Source of the DNA: Sternotherus odoratus
Taxonomy: Eukaryota; Chordata; Testudines; Kinosternidae
Assembly: GCA_032164245.1 (NCBI GenBank)
Contig: JAVMKO010000018.1
Coordinates: forward strand, 248,001 to 312,000
Direction: 5' to 3'
DNA: 64,000 bases
The translations under genes were made by a program, and so were the position numbers. The notes under the pieces are model-generated. The model did not search any database and had not been told where the DNA came from. It saw only the letters and a list, made by a program, of their open reading frames with translations. This document shows positions 30,600-42,993 of this stretch, one piece after another; the stretch's first letter is position 1, and every line of letters starts with the position of its first letter.

Positions 30600-31237
30600 T
30601 AAAATGAAAGAAAACTGCACCCCTTACCTCCTTCCGTGCCCCAATCTCCTGCCCCAGCCCTGATGCTGCACCCTAAACCAGCGGGTCTCAAACTTATTGA
30701 GCCCGCAACCCCTTTTCGTGCGCCGTCGGCATGCTGTGACCCCTCCAGTCCGGCGGCCAGCTGCAGTGTGACACACACCCCTCGCCGCGGGTGGGCAGCT
30801 GGCTGCGGCGCGACCCCCCACACACACACACACGTCCCCGCCGCGGGCGGGCTGCCGGCTGCACCCGGGCCCCCCCCCCCCGTCCCCGCCGTGGCCGGCT
30901 GCACCTGGGCCCCCCCCCCATCCCCGCCACGGCCAGCTGCACCCGGCCCCCGCCGCGGGCGGGCTGCTGGCTGTGCGCCGGCCCCCCGGCCCCGCCGCCA
31001 CGAGTTGCGTCAGCAGGAGCTTGCAACCCCCCAGGGGAGTGCTCGGCGACGACCCCCAGTTTGAGAAACCCTGCCCTAAACCCTTATCCTCAGAGCCCCT
31101 TCCCACACACTGAACTGCTCATCTCTGGACCCACCACTTCCATACCCCAACCCCCAATTTCATGAGCATTCATGACCTGCTATACAATTTCCACACCCAG
31201 ATGTGGCCCTTGCGCCAAAAAGTTTGCCCACCCCCGA
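30600..31237. mobile_element. hAT-like element in the TNFRSF9 3' region, itself invaded
   Basis: The right end 'aaaaagtttgcccaccccc' and the interior word 'tttcatgagcattcatg' are shared with the 14.2 kb element. It is split by the insertion at 30679-31073. Left edge uncertain. Confidence 0.6.
30679..31073. mobile_element. Nested hAT-like MITE with perfect 8 bp duplication
   Basis: CAGCGGGTCTCAAAC at the left, gtttgagaaaccctg at the right. CCCTAAAC is duplicated perfectly at 30671-30678 and 31074-31081. The core is a CpG-rich minisatellite 'ccccgccgcgggcgggctgc' with C-runs. Confidence 0.88.
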
Positions 31238-31239
31238 GC

Positions 31240-34200
31240 TACACTATGACAACTTATTTATTTGATCTGAGAACATGTGATTAGTGCAACAGGACTGCAT
31301 CATCCTTTTGATCTTAGACTATTACCCTCTGATTTTTGGTTATGTTAAATACAGTACATACATATATGTAAAATATAACTTACTATGTTGCTAATTTCAT
31401 AAGTAGAACTATGAGGTTGGAAATATTTTCATGGCAGAAAGTATATCTGCCTTGATCCATCACTATTGCTTTTAATTTGAATAAGAATGGGAATGTGTAT
31501 ATTTGAGTCATGGCATTGGCAGTGATAGTTGTACCCTTTTACAGCGCCATAAATGTGTATTATATTTTTTGGTGGGTATGATTTTTTTTTAAACTAGACA
31601 AGGGACATTCCTTCTGGCAGATGCATGGAGGGAGTGACTGAGCTCTCATTCAACAGAAGCCTTATGTAGCAGTAATTTTTCACCAACCCCATGCTCGCTG
31701 ATTTTGATTAAAGTTGTATATAATTGATTACAAAACAAAATGTAAGAAAAGAAGAGTCTGGAACTGAAGCCCTGCCTGTAAAGTTACATATATTTAAATA
31801 AGATTTTTTTAAAAAAATAAATGAAATTTTCCCTACATTTTTTCTCCTCTCAATTAATGTGTTTTCAAACAGAATGAATGACCCTTACATAAAATAACAA
31901 AAGTCATATTTGCAAGTTTTAAGATGTAATGACCAAGGAGTGAAAAAAACCTACCACCCTATTTATAAATGAATGTGTGGCTCTTGTAAAAAGTTCAGAA
32001 TGTCACAGATCAGAAACTGATCACAGGGTAATCTCGAACCCCAGCAGTGGTGTTTTCCCTAAAAACACTTGCATCAGTTGGAGTTCCACTCTCTGACAGA
32101 CAGAACTCTGTGCATATCTTCTGGTACTTGAAATTCTTACTCCCTTTCCTTCCCTGCACGCACATTACAGTACTTTTTCCAATCTGTTTATCAATTGATT
32201 TTTTGGAGATAAGGTGGGCGGGGTAATCTCTCTTATTGGACCAACTTCCGTTGGTGAGAGAGAATCTTTTGTGCTCACAGAGAGCTCTTCTCCATGTATG
32301 ATTGATTTGATATTTAAGGACATTTACTTCTCACACCTAATTTGTGTCCTCTGTTGTACTGAGCATTTAAACTCCATATAAAATTCTATTGAACTGAAAT
32401 AAATTGACTCAAATTGACTCAACAGGGCTATGACATTTAGGGGGCAGACTCAACAGGGCTATGACATTGAGTCAAATTGACTCAACAGGGCTATGACATT
32501 TAGGGGGCAGATTCTAGTAGAAAGTATTTCTAGGAATAAACATTCATAGAAATTACTTATGCTCACTTTGTGACATAAGTATTCTTCCAGTAAATTAAAG
32601 GCTCATACGTGGGGTATTTAGTCAGTCAATTCTGGTGCTATGGAAAAGAATGAAAGCAACAAGTAGCCAAGGAGTTCAGCTGTGAGCCTCTTTTGGCTAA
32701 CTTCTATTTAAAAAACTGCTATTCTATGCAACTTGGAATATGAAGGGCATAATGTATATATCTATAAGTAGGTTTATAAAAAGAGCTTGAAATACACACT
32801 GAAATTAACACATGGTACAAATGCAAAGGAAGGTTCAGAACACTACTAGGGCGTTTCCTGCAAGGGACACGGTTCTTATTTGCCAACAGAACTGCTGAAC
32901 AGCAGCCTGAGCTACTGCATTTTATGAACAGTGCAAGGAGCAGAAAATGCACACATGAAAGTGCAAAATTAAACACATTATCACCAATTTTAAACAATGC
33001 TTTGTACTTCAATACTCTCCATGTCAAAACTTCATGGGACTTTTCTTGAAACTAACATTAATGTAGTTCAGAGGAATTGCGGAATTCTAATAATGTTAGC
33101 AACTTTGCCAAAGACTAAAGGGGTCTGAAAATTGGGAGCTGGTTCTGAATTAAGGCCTTTAAATTAATTCAATAGTTTACAGTTATACTTTAGACAATAT
33201 TTCTTTCACCCCACAGCTAATGTTAGATTTCATTTCAGCCACTGACTGCACAATGGAAATTGCTGCAGGTTGCTTTACACCGCTGCTCCCTCAGCGTGGG
33301 TGTTTTGATCTTCTGGTAGGTGTCTGCCCAATAGCACTATGTGATGAAATCTTTCCTTCGGGGGCGGTATCGCTCAGACCAGTGGGCTTGTTAGCTAACC
33401 ACCACAGCTAGAGAACAAGTGTGTGTAAGAGGCTACAAGGACTCGCAGCTTTATGACCTCAGCTGCAATCACCTGTCTACTGCCATGACATCCACATTAG
33501 ATCCTTAAATGTTAGGGGTGTTAAACAACCTGCCCTCTAACCTGAAGGTTATTAGGGTGGCATAGTTCAATGGCCGGCACCAATTTAAGGTCTGAATTTG
33601 AAACAGAATTTTTCAGGAATAGGAGAATTTGAGTTATCAAAATAAATTTGTAGCCATTAACCAGGCTGACCAGTTCAACTCCTATTCTCTCCTCCAGATC
33701 CATGTAAGAAGTGTCCAGGCCTCCACTTATTGAATCAGACAATTAGATGCATGCCATGGCTCAAAGAAACATACTGTTCTTTTCTGCTTCAGTACATCTG
33801 GAGAACTTTGAACAGAGGTCAGCTGCTTGAATTCATCACTACCCCTCGGAGAGAAAAGGGTCAGCAGTAAGCATTACCAGCTCATCTGGCTGAAGTTTCT
33901 CTTAATTCCTCAGGTTTTTTTACCCCACTCTCCTGCTGGTCCCTTTCTGCCTGAGTCTCTGTGGTTCCATCCACTGAGGATATATTCCCAAGAGCTCCTT
34001 TAGAATAGAATATCACCAATTCTTCCAGTGAATAAAGCACTGAACCTTGACTCCCTTGGCATGGATAGAACTAGGAGATCATGTAAATTACAACTTTGTG
34101 ATTACTGTGAACAGCTGTGGTGCTAATTGTGTCAACTGTGCCTTGGAGCTGCAAAACCCAAAACCAGGGCTTGCCAGAATATGGAGATTGCTTTGTAGGA

Positions 34201-34253
34201 AATTAAGGGAACTGGTTATTTTATTTTTGAACTGGTGAGGAGCAGAGAAACTT
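31240..34253. other. TNFRSF9 3' flank, no further gene recognised
   Basis: Possible end of the TNFRSF9 transcript (ATTAAA ~31708, AATAAA 31816). It contains the dispersed 'ttggaccaacttccgttgg' repeat (32205-32290) and a small tandem repeat (32403-32510). The rest is AT-rich and unassigned. Confidence 0.5.
32403..32510. repeat. Short tandem repeat
   Basis: Three copies of a unit containing 'actcaacagggctatgacat', with two ending in 'ttagggggcag'. The spacing is irregular (36 and 42 bases or so). Confidence 0.8.
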
Positions 34254-34265
34254 TCAAGCATTTTG

Positions 34266-34461
34266 TAAAGAAAGCGAGGAATACTTGTAGCACCTTAGAG
34301 ACTAACTAGTTTATTTCAGCATAAGCTTTCATGGGCTTCAATGATGAAGTGAGCTATAGCCCATGAAAGCTTATGCTGAAATAACTAGTTAGTCTCGAAG
34401 GTGCTACATGTATTCCTCGCTTTCTTTACGGATACAGACTAACCTGGCCGCTATTCTTTAA
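34266..34461 (+). mobile_element. Palindromic PLE insertion with 12 bp target duplication
   Basis: Arms of about 72 bases (34265-34337 and 34357-34430) are complementary apart from two substitutions and one single-base indel. The spacer is about 19 bases. The right side continues into the tail end 'cggatacagactaacctggc'. The word tcaagcattttg is duplicated perfectly at 34254-34265 and 34462-34473. No coding sequence. Confidence 0.9.
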
Positions 34462-34473
34462 TCAAGCATTTTG

Positions 34474-35339
34474 CTTATTTTAAATTTATATTTTTCCTAT
34501 ACTGATCTCCACAGCTTGTTTTGATGCCCTGATCTGTCAGGTGTCTCCTCTTCTCTGGCCAGTAAGCCCTTATGGGAATTTTGTTTCCAGAACCTACCTT
34601 ACAAAAATATTTTTGGGACAGATTTCCAAGTTACTTTGTTTGCTGTAACTATAAAAGCACTGAGGACTTTATGTATTGCCTTCAGTCTCATTAGCTAGGT
34701 CTTCTTGTGACCTGGAGTATTTTATCCAAGTGGTAGACACTTAACATGTTACCTTCTTGTTCTTGCTTCTCCTTCGCTCAGATAAGTTGCTCCCCGCATC
34801 ACTGTTCTCTGTCCCCAGGTTTGTCTCATGGGATCTCCACTGCGATTTCAGTTCCTGGTTCGGCATATATCTAGCAATTTCCTGGAGTGTCAGGAGACAG
34901 AGTGTGAAAGAATGTTAGTTCTCACTGAGCACATAAAAATGGTTTTAAAGATCCAAAAGTCTCATGGACAGAGATACAGACATGCAAACACTAAAGGATT
35001 GTCCTTAACTACTGCCTACAACAGAAAGACATCCCTGCTTTTATATCAGGTCAAGGTGCATTACACAGGATTTCACGGACAGCTATAAAACAAACCTTCT
35101 CATCCCAAGAAGAACATGACTTTTGGCATAAAGTCACCAAATTCAGGCTTTGGTGACCCAAGGTGCAAAGTGAGTTATAGGGTCAAGGACTTCTCACTGA
35201 GAAACACCCTGCTACTAGTCTTGTCCCGTTTAAACCAGCAGGCTGTTATCTTGGATGTCCTGGGCAACTATAACCACTGGTTTAATCACATGAGGTCTCA
35301 GGCAGGTAGGATCCAAACCATTTAGGACTTTTTAGATCA
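34474..35339. other. No gene recognised
   Basis: Unique-looking sequence. An 86-codon frame at 34828-35088 has no recognisable domain and no splice or start context that would support it. Confidence 0.4.
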
Positions 35340-36975
35340 AAGCCAATAGCATGAAATCAGAAGTCACTTGGCAGCCAGTGCAGCTTGCAGAGCTAACGCG
35401 TGATGTGCTCTTAGCAGGAACCAGTGCTCAATAAGTGGGGAGCTGAGCTGATTCTTCATGAGCTTCTACTCCCAACTAGTTTAAGTGTGAAGCCCCATCC
35501 CGGCAGCAGTGCGCCAAACTAGCTTTGAGATATCAGTGCATAAGTAACCATGATGAGCTCTGGATCTGAAAGGAAAGGACATAACCTGCTTCCCAAGGGC
35601 AGATAATCTCATCCACAAACAAAATTCAACAACTATCTCTAGGTAGATGACTCGCAGATCTACTTCTCTAGCCCAGACTTGTGTCCTTCTCTCCAAACTA
35701 CAATCTCAGCCTGACATCTCCTTGTGGACGTCTAGTCATCAACTCAAACTAACCATGCTAAAACAGCTCTGAATTCCCCCCGCCCCTTTCCCAATCAGGG
35801 CCGGCGACAGGGGGGTACAACGGGTACAGCTGTACCGGGCCCCGGACTTAAGGGGGGGCCCTTAAATCCGGGGCGGGCCCGGTACGCAGCTGTCCCCCCT
35901 TGTCGCCGAGCCTTTGAGCAAGGCGCGGCTCCGGGCAGCCGCTGCAGCGCTCATCAGCCCCCCTCCCCCAGCACCCAGCAGCCTCCCCTCCACCCCCCTT
36001 TGCTTCTCTCGGCCGGGCCACGCGGCCAGAGAACATGCAGGGGTTGGGCCCCGCGGGCGGCGGGAGACCGGGGGGGGGGGGGGGGGGCCGCACGATCTGC
36101 GTACGGGGCCCCAAAATTCCTGTCGCTGGCCCTGTTCCCAATCACTGTGAATAACACCACCCGACACTCATTCCTGTAACCTCAGTGACATCTTTGACTC
36201 AGACCTCTTGCTAGGTCCTCACACCCAGGCTGTGTAAGGCTTGCAGACTCTTTCTGTATGAGCTCTCTAAGATACAGCCTTTTCTCTCCATCCACACTGC
36301 TAAAACTCTTGTCTAGGCTTTCATCATCTTGTGTCTCCACTACTGCAACATACTTTGATCCGTTTCTCTAGCCTTGACAAATGCAGTCTTGCCCCACTAA
36401 TATCCATTTGGAATATTGCTGCAATGATAATTTTCCTAGCTGGTTACTTTGACCATGTCACCCCTTTCCTGGTTCCCTCTTCTCTACCACATCAAACCTA
36501 AGCTCTTGTCTTCACTTCCAAGACCTTTCACAACCTACCCCCTTCCTAGCTCTCATCTCTTAAAGTCAGCTCCTATCACTCGTTAAAATTTTCAGACAAG
36601 TACCTTTGTTATCTCCCATACTGATCTGTACACTTGGGAGAAGCTCTTGGTAAATGCCGTTAACACTAACTCATCGACCTTCTTCAAAATCCTCCCTTAA
36701 CACTCTACTTTGCTGTGAAGCCTACAAAAACTTGACAACATTAGGCTACTGGTGTGCTGAAACCACTGTGTAGCATGCTGACCAATATTTTCTCTCTGTT
36801 CCTTGTAGTCCCCAGTCAGTCTGTATCTGTCTGTCTTGTCTTAGATTGTAATCTCTCTGGAGTAGGAACCTTCTTTTTATTCTGTTTGTACAGCATATAG
36901 CATGAACTATGGGATCCTGGTCTAGAACTAGGGCTCCTAGGTTCTACAATAATATAAATAATACATAATAAGATA
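35340..36975 (+). mobile_element. Degenerate L2/L3-like (CR1-clade) LINE, interrupted
   Basis: Broken frames give short matches to the LINE RT C-terminal region (FPITVNNTT just after the hAT insertion; later 'gaccatgtcacccctttcct'). The 3' end is of MIR/L3 type ('tagattgtaatctctctgg' at 36844). It is interrupted at 35796-36134. The segment before 35560 may be a different old repeat. Confidence 0.55.
35796..36134. mobile_element. hAT-like MITE with perfect 8 bp duplication in the L3-like LINE
   Basis: Terminal inverted repeats CAGGGCCGGCGACAGG and CCTGTCGCTGGCCCTG. TTCCCAAT is duplicated perfectly at 35788-35795 and 36135-36142. GC-rich interior with a G18-type run near 36070. No transposase. 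Confidence 0.9.
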
Positions 36976-38398
36976 CCAGAAAGAACACTTGGCAACTGCT
37001 GCTGCCAGGACATCCAGGAACAAATTGCATCTCAAGTCAGCACGATTTGGGCAACCATTACAAGATTTTATATCTTATTCAACCCCCATTTTACAGTCAT
37101 ATTGTGCTGTGGATTTTCCCCTATTACTGCAGTTACCGCGGGGTCTGGATGTATGTGAACTGAGGCTTTCACTTTCCTAATCCCCTGTCTGACTCATCCA
37201 GGAAGTGACAGCATGTTAGAGGGGCAACATACACGTCTGTCTTCAAGGGTTTGGTGCTTATTTGTTCTGACGCCAACAACTGGGCCATGAAGTGGCATTG
37301 GCTTTGGAAGCTAAAGAAAGCAGTGTTTCCCCTTTTTGAAGTACTGTATTTTTAAGGAAGAGCCACCGCCTTCTTCCACAGTCCTGGAATTCTGCCCTGA
37401 TATCCCCCACAGTGTACACACACACTCGGGCTAGGAAGACATTTTCTACCTGCCAAGAAAAACAAATGAGGGAAATGTGAACAGCTTGCATCTAGCCTGT
37501 TACCTCATCCTGAGCCACTCGATAGTTGTCATTGCTTTCCTGGTTCCTTCTTGCTCTCTGCAGAATAGGCTGTTGAGAATCAATAGTAAGAGATACTAAT
37601 GGAAAGTAGGCAGCAGCAACAGCTCCAAGGGGCAAAGGGAGAAATCTAGGCTATTTCTATGCAAAGTGACTTTTTTATTAAAGTGGTTTTATTAAAAACA
37701 GAGCTTCATATTCTGAGATACTGAAATTGTTTTACCCAGTAGCCTGTCAAGGTGGCCTGTATATGGACTCAAGGGTGTGTGTACTTTAGATAATGAAGAT
37801 AGGGTTGTGTGGAGCAAGCAATCCCCTAGAAAAATATAATCAAATTAGAACGTCCAATTTGAGAAACACCTCTGCTGAGGTCTAATGTGCTCCCTTTCTG
37901 CTCAAGGTTCACTTACTGCCTGAGTCTACTGCTCTTCCTGCAGTCTCCAAGCCAGTTCTTCATTTGGTGGGAACTGCTCCTGATTCTCAAGGTCTAGTTC
38001 TGCCTCTGCCACTTCAGGGGGTTAGCACTGCAAGGCTACTGGGGATTCTCATCTGAATACAACTGCAACATCACAAGTATCAAACATGACTGAAAGAGAC
38101 CTGAGGTGGGTCTGTCAGAAAAGCAGAGTTGGTCAAAAAGAAAGCTATTGCTAATAGGAATCCCAAGACTTCCCAATCTCAGCATGCTGGATCAAAGAAT
38201 AAGCAACAATGACAAAACTGGGGAAAGGTCCCAAAGAGAAGTAACACAAGTCTACCGCCTTAGCAAGAATTCCCCCTTCCAAAACAAACACTGTATTTGG
38301 CTTTACAAATCCAGCATCCTTTGAGTCTCTCAAAAGCTTTTATAAACACAGCGAAAAAGGACTGGCCCTCCATCCATCAAGAGGAGCAGAGAGAGAAG
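36976..38398. other. No gene recognised
   Basis: Mixed AT-rich sequence without recognisable coding exons or clear repeats. Confidence 0.5.
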
Positions 38399-38737
38399 TA
38401 CAGTAAAACCTCCATTTAACGGATTAATTCGGGTGAGGGGGTGTCCGTTAAATCAAAAAGTCCGTTATTTAATAATTAAAAAAATGAGCTGTCGGAGCAG
38501 CAGCCCGCCCGCCACAGGGTCGGGGCGACAGCTCTGCAGCCCGCCCGCTGCCTGGACCAGGGAGGCAGGCGGGAGCCGGCAGCCAGCCCACCCGCTGCCT
38601 GGACCCGGGTGGCAGCTGGGAGCAGGCAGCCAGCCCGCCAGAAATGGATCAGGAATACCTCAGACTTGCTCAGAAATTTTGTCCGTTGCATCCGAAGTCC
38701 GTTAAATCGAGGTCCGTTAAATCGAGGGTTTACTGTA
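38399..38737. mobile_element. Tigger/pogo-like MITE, intermediate form
   Basis: TACAGTAAAACCTCCATTT at the left, gagggtttactgta at the right, TA edges. The GC-rich core has about two units containing 'cagcccgcccgctgcctgga'. Third copy of the family in this window. Confidence 0.85.
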
Positions 38738-40379
38738 GTGATGATTTTCTTGTTCCTTTAATTAAAGAAAAGGACATTTTTTACTTGATTTTCTTCCCTC
38801 AGTCTCCACTGAACTTGGTTCCTCAAGAAGCTCTGCTTCATTATAGGGTTTTCCAAAGTCCAATACACTTCCCCTGCTACTGAACATGTGATGACTAATA
38901 GGAAAATCCTGTCACCAAAATCTATTATGCTGTGGAATTGTCTATCATAGTAAGTGGCAAAAACATCCTCATTTGGTACATTTTAAACAAGACTAGACAA
39001 AGAACATAGATCGGATATAATCCTAACGTGGCCAAAGGGGAATGGTCTACAAGAGTGTATTAAATGGCATTTTCCATTTCTAATTCCTGTGATTTGTTGG
39101 TGCTGCTGTAATACAAATATAGGAATAATAATAAAAATAAAACTATTATCCCCATTGGGAACACTATTTGGTGGTCAAACTCTTTTACCATTGTGTCTTT
39201 GCATGGGTAGAATTAGTTATACTTGTAGGCTGAATTTTCTAATAAGAAATCCCAGAAAAGGTTAAACTTCAATGCATCAAATTACTAATACCTCATCTGA
39301 GTCCAGGGTCTCCTTTCCTAAAAAGGGAGAACTGAGTGACACCCTCTATTTTGGCTCTACTGTGAACATGGCCATCTCTCAGGGGGTGCACGGCACAGGC
39401 CGGAAGTGACAGATTCATCTCTTCTGGGACCAACCATGCCAGCCAATCGCATCGGCCCGTGGGGGCCCCCAAAGTGCAGAGCCGGGGACCGGGGCAGAAG
39501 TGATGGATTAGTCTCTTCCGGGACTGATTGTGCTGGCCAATCGCGCTGGCCCGGAGGGGCCCCCAAAGTGTGGAGTGGTCCCCCCGATTCACCCTACCCA
39601 AGGGACGGCTCTGACTGAGACCTACCTTCTGTCCCTAGAGCTGTGTTCAGGACAGTTATCATCTGAGATGGCTTCCCCCAGGACATTTAGAGAAATGTCT
39701 CCTATGTACATTTTCTCACTGTGTTCTCTGATTCCTAGTCCTACTGCAGTTGAACCCAATCTTCCCGGCTCAGTCGCAAGGAGAGTTTCTGGAGCCCCTC
39801 CACCGAGCTGTTTCACAGTCTCCAGTTCTCTTTGGGAAGGTATCCTGAATAGCACTTGATGTCTAGTGTAATGGCAGCATTCCCTAAGCACGCTTCAGGT
39901 GACATTTCGAGCACAGTCCAAATTAATGTTACCGAGAAGCTCTTTTGAATATTTCCAGCTTTGGTCTTGTTCTGGTTTGCACCATCTTCCCCTGCCAGAA
40001 GCTGTATTTGGGCTGTAACTATTAGTGCTTGGGTTGAAGCAATAATCCTCCTCTTCCTCACTATCAATAGCTCTTTGCACCAATGCGAGTTTGGCATGCC
40101 CTTGTATATACATGAAAATCTAAAGTGGAGGGTGGTAAGAGTTATACAGCAGATATAAACAAGTGTTCACAGTCTTGTTCTTCACATTCAAGCAAAGAAA
40201 GATGACTTGTTGGGATTGGCACGATTTTCCACATGGCTCTCCTCCTCCTAACTTGAAGAAGCTGCTTGATTAAGGCCAAGAGAGCAGATCCAGATCAACC
40301 CGCTCTTCTGTTTCTATGCCACCATTCCAGTCTATATGGGAGTCTACAATTCGCTGTGGGTAAGCGAGGAGATAATATT
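38738..40379. other. No gene recognised; one ~95 bp tandem duplication
   Basis: At about 39390-39585 two diverged units share 'ccggaagtga/gcagaagtga', 'ccaatcgc' and 'ggggcccccaaagtg'. The remainder is unassigned. Confidence 0.45.
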
Positions 40380-40387
40380 TCTTAGAG

Positions 40388-41490
40388 CAGGGGTCTCAAA
40401 CTCAATTTACTTGGGGGCCGCTGGAGGCAGAGTTTGGGTGAGGCTGGGCCGCATCGGGTATTCCACAAGAAAAGCTTTGTTTAAAAAAATCCAATCTTCT
40501 CAAATGTCTTTATTTTTATTTTTTTAACACAAAATAAGATGAAAAAATAAACAAACAAATTAAGAATTAATAAGTAAATAAGTAACGCTTATAAGTAAAT
40601 AAGTTACGCTGCTGTAACTCTGTTTCAACCAGAAGAGTCAGCACCAGTGGCAGGTTTCAAATCCATGAATGGCCCAGGAGGAGTGAGGGGCTCTAGCTGT
40701 GAAGTTGCCAGCCCCTGTTCAGAACAAATGGGTTCTGTGTGCATCAGAACGACCTTGCTCCTGCCCCAAGCAGATCCTAGAGCGGAGACCAGCATCTCAA
40801 ATGCCTGCACTCTGCACCTGGGCAGCCTGGGGGATTCCAATCCTTCTCCAGCGCTTCTATGCAAGCCATTCCACTTGGTTTCTTTAATGCTCTTCGATTC
40901 CTGCCTGGTGCACTAGCCAGGCTGATTTAGGCTAGAGCACAGTGTACAGGGCATGAGCACTGCCTGCTCTTGACTGAAGCAGCAGGGACCTGACCCAGCC
41001 CTGTGCCCATGGCGGTGCATGTTCTCCCCCATGCAGACAGCTGCTCCCCAGGAGAACAAGGGCACCTAAACCCACACCGGGAAATTCCCTTTATCTCAAA
41101 GCTGTTGCAGCCAATACAGGGAATTCTTTATCTGTTAAGATGAGGTCTAATAGAGACTGACCACAGCACTGGATGTATGATAACTTAGGTACAAGTGATT
41201 TTGAGCTATGTGCAGTCCAAATAAAGTCTAGAGCAGTAATATAGAAAAAAAAAACACTGTTTCAGTTTGTTTCTCTGCTTGCATGAAGCCTGGTCGATGT
41301 CCCGCCCCCCGCCCCCGAGAGCCAACGTGATTGGTAGGTTCATTCAGCTCCGCACACAACACTGTAAAGTGCCATTCATATAAAACTCACGGGCCGCACT
41401 AACATTAAACTTTCATATTAAGGTGGGGGGCCACAAAATATCGTCTCGCGGGCCACAATTGGCCCGCGGGCCGCGAGTTTGAGACCCCTG
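40388..41490. mobile_element. hAT-like element, copy A (1103 bp)
   Basis: CAGGGGTCTCAAACTC … GAGTTTGAGACCCCTG ends. TCTTAGAG is duplicated perfectly at 40380-40387 and 41491-41498. Subterminal palindromic 'gcgggcc' words lie at the right end. The interior has no recognisable hAT transposase. A GC box/CCAAT/TATA-like cluster lies at 41302-41385. Nearly identical to copy B at 48359-49462. Confidence 0.93.
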
Positions 41491-41498
41491 TCTTAGAG

Positions 41499-42982
41499 CA
41501 AGAAGAGGAGGAAATATTTTATTTAGTTTGTATTTTTAAGAGGGACACAAGCAAACAAATGAGGCAGGTTAAAGTTAAGGGCATTAGCAGAATAGCTCAA
41601 ATGCAGAGAATGACGGCATCTACAGTGAAAATATCAAAAGAACCAAGAAAATGTCTGCAATTTCAGCATGCTAAAGAGCAAACAGTTCAAAAAAATAATT
41701 CTCCTTGAATGCATTGTAGTCTTTACTTCATTCTTTTCCTAGAAACTAAACTATGGATACTGGATTTGCTTTGGTGCGATCAAATTATTTTACGCAATAT
41801 TTTGTATGTATGAAGTCATTGCCATAAAAGCTTGTACTTCTTATGCAGTAATAACAGTCTCAAGCATATGAATAGTCACCAAAGAGAATTACTCACATGG
41901 AAGTGACTGATACATAAGCAAACCACAAAATCTATTAATAACGTCTACTGTCCTCATCCCACACACATCTTCAACCCACCTAAATCTTTGAATACACTAA
42001 TGTATTCCACACATGGCAAGAAGAGCAGCCGGTTGGAACTACCTGTGGGGGCTTGGAACCAGAGTAGACCAGCAGTCCCCTTATCAGCTCCCTGCTCCCC
42101 TAAAGTCCCTGTACGGCTGCCTCCCAGCAGGCTATCAATTACCGGGCAGTTCAGGGGGTCCCTTCCTCCCTGCCATGTGCTGCTCCTGCCCTCTGCCTTG
42201 GAGCTGCTCCCTGGAGCCTCCTGCTTGCTGAACAGGAGAGGGGGAAAGAGGGAAGCTAACGTCAGTGTGTCCCCTCCCTCCCCCACATACTCCTTCTCCA
42301 TATAGAACAGGGTGGGACCTGACAGGGTTCAGGACAGAGGGAGCATGCTGGCCACAGCTGCTGTCTCAACTTCCTGATATACTTAAAAAGGTAATGTACT
42401 TAGTATGGGGTCAGGATACTTAAAGGGGCAATGCACATCCTTCTCTCTCTCCCACACACAGCGTGTGTGTCATGCTGCCTTGTAAACTGTGAGGCTACAT
42501 TAACACCGTGTTAATCCTTGAGGGCTCAGCCAAATGCTAGTTCATCATTTACCAATAGGACATTCCCTGGGAAATGTCCCACCCTCTGACTTCACCACCT
42601 CAACCAAGCTTCACAATCATCGTGTACCACCACCTCAATCAAGCGTCACAATTATCATTGTGTACAGTATTAAACTGTTTGTTTAAAACTTATACTATGT
42701 GTGTGTATACTATTAACTTTATGTTTTAAATGTATTCCTTGCAACAAAACATCATTAGCTGCCTAGCATTTTTCCTCCAAGCTGTGGTCTACCACTAACC
42801 ATAGGGATATTAATGTGAGGGTTGTTTTTTGGGCAGTGGTTTCACAGTGCTGAAACTGAAAGTCACTTTCCTAGAGAGGCTCAGGGAACACCCATTACTT
42901 TCCACTGAAAAGTGGATAGGAAGCAAAAGTTTGACATAGTGAGACAACTCCCAAATCTAGATTTAGATAAGAACACCAACAA
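41499..42982. other. No gene recognised
   Basis: A pair of overlapping ~105-codon frames at about 41954-42305 looks like composition shadow in a GC-rich patch. A ~37 bp near-duplication ('ccacctcaaccaagcttcac') lies at about 42596 and 42630. Confidence 0.45.
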
Positions 42983-42993
42983 CTATAATGATG

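Noticed and set aside
30636..31165. Overlapping 100-160 codon frames after TNFRSF9
   Set aside because: They lie in the CpG-rich minisatellite of a hAT element.
35848..36167. Pro/Gly-rich frames near 36 kb
   Set aside because: They lie within the GC-rich hAT MITE with its G-run.
41954..42305. Opposed 105-115 codon frames
   Set aside because: Antiparallel open frames over the same bases, no domain, GC-rich patch: likely chance.
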